This document shows, piece by piece, positions 23,046 through 27,422 of a stretch of DNA of 27,422 nt. Below the pieces are notes generated by a model. It was not told the origin of the DNA. It saw only the letters and a list, made by a program, of their open reading frames with translations, and made no database searches. The position numbers were made by a program, and so were the translations under genes. Position 1 is the first letter of the stretch. Each line of letters starts with the position of its first letter. This DNA is from CAYMUC01 sp964471865 (GTDB lineage Bacteria > Actinomycetota > Acidimicrobiia > Acidimicrobiales > Ilumatobacteraceae): contig CAYYHU010000026.1 in the NCBI GenBank assembly GCA_964471865.1, forward strand, positions 1-27,422, written 5' to 3'.

Positions 23046-23831
23046 GTGCCCACCATGCCTGCTGCGTTCCTGGGACACGGATCGCCGATGAACACCTTGG
23101 AGTCCAACCGCTTCACTCGGGCCTGGCGCAACTGGGGTCGCCGACTCGAACGGCCACGGGCGGTGGTGGTGATCTCGGCCCATTGGTACATCAAGGCCAC
23201 GGCCGTCACCGCGATGGCGCGTCCGCGCACGATCCACGACTTCTCGGGCTTTCCCGATGCGCTGCGTCGCTTCCAGTACCCGGCCTCAGGTGCCCCCGAG
23301 GTCGCCGACGAGGTGGCCACTGCACTCGCACCCACCGCGGTGGTTCGTGACACGGCCCAATGGGGACTCGACCACGGGACCTGGTCGGTCCTCGCTCATG
23401 TCTTTCCCGATGCCGACGTGCCCGTGATCCAACTTTCGCTGGACGCCACCCGCCCGTTGGCCGATCACATCGCCATGGGTCGGGCACTCGATCCTCTCCG
23501 CTCCCAGGGTGTGGTGATCATTGCGAGTGGCAACGTCGTACACAACCTCGGGCGAATCGACTGGTCACGTCCAGATGGCGCCACGGGATGGAACCGAGCC
23601 TTCGACCACGCAGCTCGCGGACTGATGACCAGGCGTCCAGGAGATCTCGACGAACTCCGCCGGCATGCATCTTGGGATCTGGCTGTTCCCAGCCCCGACC
23701 ACTTCTTGCCGCTGGCTTATCTGGCTGGCCTCGCCGATGCCGCCGCGACCCCCGCCCGAGTCCTCGTGGAGGGCAGCGCGTACGGATCGTTGTCGATGAC
23801 GAGTTACGAACTCACCGGCACTCGCAACTGA
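23046..23831 (+). CDS. ygiD: 4,5-DOPA extradiol dioxygenase-like protein (DODA/YgiD family)
   Basis: A 261-residue LigB-superfamily protein (PF02900) of the YgiD/DODA class, which opens catechol rings such as DOPA with a bound metal. Expected ligands are visible: His in F-L-G-H-G-S-P-M (residue ~11), His in I-S-A-H-W-Y, and later W-G-L-D-H-G-T-W, G-N-V-V-H-N-L and S-P-D-H-F-L-P-L. The opening A-F-L-G-H-G-S-P-M-N and the closing G-S-M-S-M-T-like tail (G-S-L-S-M-T-S-Y) match the family, and the length (~260) is typical. The GTG at 23046 has AGGGTGGG upstream; ATG 23055 is the alternative. It stands alone. The natural substrate in bacteria is usually uncertain. Confidence 0.9.
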   Translation: MPTMPAAFLGHGSPMNTLESNRFTRAWRNWGRRLERPRAVVVISAHWYIKATAVTAMARPRTIHDFSGFPDALRRFQYPASGAPEVADEVATALAPTAVVRDTAQWGLDHGTWSVLAHVFPDADVPVIQLSLDATRPLADHIAMGRALDPLRSQGVVIIASGNVVHNLGRIDWSRPDGATGWNRAFDHAARGLMTRRPGDLDELRRHASWDLAVPSPDHFLPLAYLAGLADAAATPARVLVEGSAYGSLSMTSYELTGTRN

Positions 23832-23922
23832 GACCACCATCGGTGACCGCCGACGACCCAATCGGCCGATGTGGGGCGCCCGGGCGCGAAGCCGGGGATC
23901 ACCGAGGCCGAGATGTACTGGT

Positions 23923-24525
23923 TCAGGGACGGGTGCGACGCTCGATGGCGGCCCACAGTGCCGGGGTGATGGCTGCGGCCACGAGCACTTTGACGAGGTC
24001 GCCGATGAGGAACGGAGCGAGACCGAGGCTCACGGCGTCGGTTCCGGCATCGGAATAGACCGGAATCGACAGCGAGTGGGCGAGCCACGCCACTCCGGTG
24101 GTGTAGATCGCCACATGGCCGAGCACCATCGCCGATACCGATGCCGCATAGCTGCGGTCCTGGCCGCGCTCGGCGAGATGGCCCACGATGGCCGCGGCGA
24201 GGAGATACCCCACGACATATCCACCCGTGGCCCCGGTGACGGCGTCCCAGCCACCATTCCAGTTCGCGAACACCGGGAGGCCGACAGCGGCCATCGCCAG
24301 GTAGAGGCCCTGGGAGGCAATCGCCCGTCGCAGACCCAACGAGGCCGCGATCACCACCACTGCGAAGGTGGAACCGGTGACGGGTACCGGGGTGAATCCG
24401 AGCGGAATCCGCACCTGGGCGGCCGCCGCGGTCGCGAGCGCGCCGGCGACGACGAGGGTTGCGGTCCGCCACCGGAACCGGGGCAGGGTGTCAGCGAGGG
24501 TCAGGGGCGCGGCGACGACGTTCAC
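23923..24525 (-). CDS. bioY: Biotin transporter substrate-binding component BioY
   Basis: A 200-residue, six-helix ECF-type S component that captures biotin. The N-terminal A-Q-V-R-I-P-L-G-F-T-P-V-P-V-T-G-S-T-F pattern and the later T-G-A-T-G-G-Y-V-V-G-Y-L are diagnostic of BioY. The GTG at 24525 has GGAGGA three bases away, giving a clear start. No BioM/BioN (ATPase and transmembrane) genes are in the window, so it either uses shared ECF modules or acts alone. It follows the flavoprotein gene by 66 bp on the same strand and may be co-transcribed with it. Confidence 0.9.
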   Translation of the reverse strand: MNVVAAPLTLADTLPRFRWRTATLVVAGALATAAAAQVRIPLGFTPVPVTGSTFAVVVIAASLGLRRAIASQGLYLAMAAVGLPVFANWNGGWDAVTGATGGYVVGYLLAAAIVGHLAERGQDRSYAASVSAMVLGHVAIYTTGVAWLAHSLSIPVYSDAGTDAVSLGLAPFLIGDLVKVLVAAAITPALWAAIERRTRP

Positions 24526-24591
24526 GATTCCTCCTGGAGACGAGTCGACGAGACGCTAGTCAGCGGCTCTCTCGGCATCAAACCGACCGAG

Positions 24592-26250
24592 TCAGGTCCG
24601 AGCGGTGGCTGCGCCGGCCGAGACGAACTCAGCAGCATCGCGACCGGCCAACCACCCAAAGGTCAAGGCGGGTCCGAGAGTCCCTCCCGCACCTCCGTAG
24701 ACCATTCCGGTGGGGGCTGCCATCACGTTTCCAGCCGCGTACAGACCGGCGATGATGCCACCGTCACGAGCCACGACCCGGCCGCGGGTATCGGTCTTGG
24801 GACCGCCATTGGTTCCCAGTGAACCCGATTCGATCCTCACCGCATAGAGCGGCCAGTTGTCGAGGGCACCCAGGGTCGCTTCGACTCCCGGAAGCGACCG
24901 ATCACCGTTGAAGGTGTCGTACGCGCTGACGCCGCGCCCGAAGTCCGGATCCTCACCTTGGGCTGCGTATTCGTTGAAACGCGCCACTGTGGCGGTCAGA
25001 ACCTCGGGATCGACACCGATCGACGCCGCCAGTTCCTGAGGTGTGGCTCCGGTATGCATCCAGTCGGGAACAGTCTCCCCTGCCGGACAGCCCGCAACGT
25101 CGTAGCGCATCTTGTGGGCATGATCGAAGATCAGCCAGCACGGCAGATTCGGATAGGTGAAGGCCGCCGGATCGAACGCATGGAATGCTCCGCCCATCGC
25201 GTTGTAGTTCTGAGCCTCATTGGTGAAGCGCCGTCCCTGCCCGTTGACCATCAAGCTGCCGGGCCGGGTGCGCTCGAGCAGGATGAGCCTCGACGTGGGA
25301 GCTCCCCAGGCCTCTTCACCCGGGACCCGAACCACGGGAACCCACCAGGCGTTGCGCATATTGCCGAGCCGGGCCCCCGCATCGAGCGCCATGAGGAGCC
25401 CGTCGCCGGTATTCGTGGGAGTACCCGCGGGGGCCGACATCGGCCCGCGAAGGAAGGTCCGCACGAGTTCCTCGTTCCACTCGAACCCCCCGGTCGCGAC
25501 GATCACAGCCGAGGCGCGAACCTCGAGGACACCGCTTGCAGTCTCGAAGCGCACACCGGTGACCCGTCGATCCTCGACCATCAACCGGGTGGCTCGCGCC
25601 TCGACCACCGGCTCGATGCCACGGTCGAGACAGCCTTTGACGAGCGCTCCGGTCAAGCCCAGTCCCATACCGTGCAGGCCATCGGCGATGCGCTGAGCCA
25701 GAACGTCGGGAGCCGGCATCGCCGTGGCGCCCCCCAAGGGGGTATCGGTCAATTTCACCGGATGGGCGCCCCGGAGATTTCGGATCCGTGCCGCCCAGTC
25801 GCCGAGTTCGGGGAAGGGGAACAAGGCATTGTCGAGTGATCGACCACCGGCGGGGAGCCCGCCGGGATGCTCAGGGTGATAGTCGGGGTATCCCTCGACG
25901 ATATGGAAGGCACACGGAGTGTTGTCCTCGAGCCACTGGATGGCTTGGGGTCCGTGGTCGACGAAGGCGGCGGCCATATCCGAGTCGATCTGTCCCAACG
26001 ACAGGCTCTCGAGGTACGCGAGGGCCGCTTGACGTGAATCCTCGATACCGGCTGCTTGTTGGTGATGGTTGTTGGGCATCCACACGATGCCCCCACTCAT
26101 GGCGGTGGTGCCCCCGATCAGATCGCTTTTTTCGAAGAGTCCGACCCGGGCTCCGCGATCGGATGCGGCGATGGCCGCTGCGAGACCGGCAGCGCCGGTT
26201 CCCAATACGGCCACATCGACATCGAGGGTGGTCGTTTCGGTCATGGTCAT
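24592..26250 (-). CDS. FAD-dependent 3-ketosteroid dehydrogenase-like oxidoreductase
   Basis: A 552-residue FAD_binding_2 flavoprotein. The N-terminal dinucleotide motif V-L-G-T-G-A-A-G-L-A-A-A and F-E-K-S-D-L-I-G-G-T-T-A-M-S-G-G (residues ~15-55) bind FAD. The C-terminal G-L-Y-A-A-G-N and T-G-M-V-Y-G-G-A-G-G-T-L-G-P-A-L-T-F-G stretch matches 3-ketosteroid-delta1-dehydrogenase (KstD), where the Tyr and the Gly four residues on polarise the substrate carbonyl. Related fumarate-reductase-like enzymes share the fold, so the substrate is tentative. The ATG at 26250 is preceded by GGAGGA. The stop is 66 bp before bioY. No other steroid-degradation gene is in the window. Confidence 0.8.
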   Translation of the reverse strand: MTMTETTTLDVDVAVLGTGAAGLAAAIAASDRGARVGLFEKSDLIGGTTAMSGGIVWMPNNHHQQAAGIEDSRQAALAYLESLSLGQIDSDMAAAFVDHGPQAIQWLEDNTPCAFHIVEGYPDYHPEHPGGLPAGGRSLDNALFPFPELGDWAARIRNLRGAHPVKLTDTPLGGATAMPAPDVLAQRIADGLHGMGLGLTGALVKGCLDRGIEPVVEARATRLMVEDRRVTGVRFETASGVLEVRASAVIVATGGFEWNEELVRTFLRGPMSAPAGTPTNTGDGLLMALDAGARLGNMRNAWWVPVVRVPGEEAWGAPTSRLILLERTRPGSLMVNGQGRRFTNEAQNYNAMGGAFHAFDPAAFTYPNLPCWLIFDHAHKMRYDVAGCPAGETVPDWMHTGATPQELAASIGVDPEVLTATVARFNEYAAQGEDPDFGRGVSAYDTFNGDRSLPGVEATLGALDNWPLYAVRIESGSLGTNGGPKTDTRGRVVARDGGIIAGLYAAGNVMAAPTGMVYGGAGGTLGPALTFGWLAGRDAAEFVSAGAATART

Positions 26251-26450
26251 CGTGTCCTCCTCAGACGCTCCCCGACCCTGATTGTGCCAATCTCATCGGG
26301 TCGAGACCGTGGCGTAACGCCATCGCTGCATGTGCGCTCCAACCAGTCGTCACGCAGGCCCGCTCCCCAACCCGGGATCATCCAGGGCAATGGTGCCAGA
26401 TCCGTAGACGTGCGCGATGTGAGCGACTGAGCCGAAGTCGAGCTGAGGAC

Positions 26451-27224
26451 TCAGAGGATCTGGGAGAGGAATAGCTTCGTGCGCTCCTCGCGCGGATTGG
26501 TGAAGAAGTGCTCGGGCGATCCGACTTCGACGACGTCACCGGACTCCATGAACACCAAGCGATCCGCTACCTCGCGGGCAAAGCCCATCTCATGGGTGAC
26601 CACGATCATCGTCATTCCGGACTCGGCGAGTTCCTTCATCACGTCGAGGACCTCTTTGATCATCTCGGGGTCGAGCGCCGAGGTGGGTTCGTCAAAGAGC
26701 ATGACCTGAGGTTCCATCGCCAAGGCGCGCGCAATCGCCACACGCTGCTGCTGGCCGCCCGACAGCTGTCCTGGGAATTTCGAGGCCTGCTCGGGGATCC
26801 CGACTCGCTCGAGCAACTCCATCGCCCGGGTTTCGGCTTCGGCCTTGGGCCGCTTTCGCACCCAGACCGGAGCGAGGGTGATGTTGTCGAGCACCGTGAG
26901 ATGGGGAAACAGGTTGAACTGCTGAAACACCATGCCGACTTCGGATCGGATCTTTTCGATATTGCGTAGGTCGTTGGTCAACTCCACCCCGTCGACGATG
27001 ATGTCGCCTTCTTGGTGGTTCTCGAGCCGGTTGATGCAGCGGATCAACGTCGACTTTCCCGAACCCGATGGTCCGAGCACCACCATCACTTCGCGCTCTT
27101 TGACAGTCAGATCGACACCGCGCAACGCCTGGAAGTCGCCGAACCACTTCTTGACGCCGCGACACACGATCATGTCCCGGCGGGACGCCAACTCCTCGGT
27201 CAGGGCCTGATCGGCGATGCTCAT
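26451..27224 (-). CDS. Polar amino acid ABC transporter ATP-binding protein
   Basis: A 257-residue ATPase of the GlnQ/GltL/HisP group, which powers uptake of glutamate, glutamine or similar amino acids. All motifs are intact: Walker A G-P-S-G-S-G-K-S-T, Q-loop V-F-Q-Q-F-N-L-F-P-H, signature L-S-G-G-Q-Q-Q-R, Walker B M-L-F-D-E-P-T-S-A-L-D-P, and H-loop V-V-T-H-E-M-G-F-A. The N-terminal ~17 residues are an extension common in actinobacterial copies. The ATG at 27224 has a GGAG about 8 nt upstream. It lies 63 bp downstream of the permease stop and forms an operon with it. Its intact motifs contrast with the degenerate ABC protein at 3424. Confidence 0.95.
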   Translation of the reverse strand: MSIADQALTEELASRRDMIVCRGVKKWFGDFQALRGVDLTVKEREVMVVLGPSGSGKSTLIRCINRLENHQEGDIIVDGVELTNDLRNIEKIRSEVGMVFQQFNLFPHLTVLDNITLAPVWVRKRPKAEAETRAMELLERVGIPEQASKFPGQLSGGQQQRVAIARALAMEPQVMLFDEPTSALDPEMIKEVLDVMKELAESGMTMIVVTHEMGFAREVADRLVFMESGDVVEVGSPEHFFTNPREERTKLFLSQIL

Positions 27225-27287
27225 GACGGTCGCTCCGTGATGGTGTCTAGTGGTCGGTACGGGTGGATGGTCGCCATGGTCCAGGAC

Positions 27288-27422
27288 TCATCGAGCCTGA
27301 CCCGCTCGCAGGCGGGCTTCGAGGTTCTGAGACGACTTGGACATGGTGTAGGCGATGATGAAGTAAACGAGGCTGATGAAGAGCAGTCCGGGTCGCTTCT
27401 GACCCAGGAAGTCGGGCTGGTT
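27288..27422 (-). CDS. Amino acid ABC transporter permease, C-terminal fragment cut by window edge
   Basis: The last 44 codons of a gene running off the window end. The end reads L-L-F-I-S-L-V-Y-F-I-I-A-Y-T-M-S-K, a final membrane helix, then L-E-A-R-L-R-A-G, matching the C-terminus of HisM/GlnP-type permeases (helix then S-K/R-x-x-x-x-L-E). It is followed after 63 bp by the ATPase gene, which supports the pairing. The rest of the protein is outside the window. Confidence 0.8.
   Translation of the reverse strand, partial: NQPDFLGQKRPGLLFISLVYFIIAYTMSKSSQNLEARLRAGQAR

Noticed and set aside
24958..25839. 293-residue plus-strand frame
   Set aside because: It lies wholly opposite the KstD-like gene, whose FAD motifs are intact, and has a shadow-type composition.

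Overview
The window is high-GC DNA (roughly 63-65% by eye) with GTG/TTG starts, tight 4-nt gene overlaps and AGGAGG-type ribosome binding sites. The gene content suggests a free-living high-GC actinobacterium, perhaps in or near Acidimicrobiia: a soluble acyl-ACP desaturase, a cell-wall-binding-repeat-2 protein, a ketosteroid-dehydrogenase-like flavoprotein, a type-II asparaginase and BioY. The lineage is inferred, because no rRNA or tRNA gene is visible.

Region 1 (1-3302) holds a small membrane protein, a secreted-type cell-wall-binding protein that appears to lack its N-terminus, and an acyl-ACP desaturase. Region 2 (3424-10966) is the most unusual part. It encodes (a) a 983-residue ABC-exporter-like protein whose ATPase motifs are nearly all replaced, fused to a degenerate cyclic-nucleotide-binding-like domain and a putative winged helix; (b) a Cache-like/HAMP membrane receptor with no catalytic output domain; (c) an ATP/ADP-translocase-like (Npt/TLC-type) carrier whose disordered N-terminus carries three copies of a D-P-L-D-D-L-L-like motif; and, beyond an opposed GNAT-like gene, (d) a ParA/MinD-type ATPase with an Arg in place of the signature Lys. 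I read this as one membrane signalling or transport module of unknown function.

Region 3 (10902-19038) has a GT87-like membrane protein on the minus strand, an NTF2/SnoaL-like protein, and a tightly coupled operon: acetate-CoA ligase (AcsA type), 2-oxoacid dehydrogenase E1alpha, E1beta, E2, then a free-standing acyl carrier protein. No E3 is present. A GNAT protein with an extra Cys/His-rich C-terminal part meets the operon tail to tail. The acsA-like gene shows a probable 1-nt deletion near its 5' end.

Region 4 (19116-27422) holds asparaginase, a small helix-hairpin-helix protein, an SDR oxidoreductase separated from it by a perfect hairpin, a translationally coupled secreted-protein/lipoprotein pair with a 15-bp tandem repeat, a DODA-type extradiol dioxygenase, BioY, a KstD-like flavoprotein, and a polar amino-acid ABC transporter ATPase plus the 3' end of its permease gene, cut by the window edge.

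No IS element, CRISPR array, tRNA or rRNA was recognised. No gene-free stretch exceeds about 300 bases. The longest (2117-2381) holds nothing I can name.
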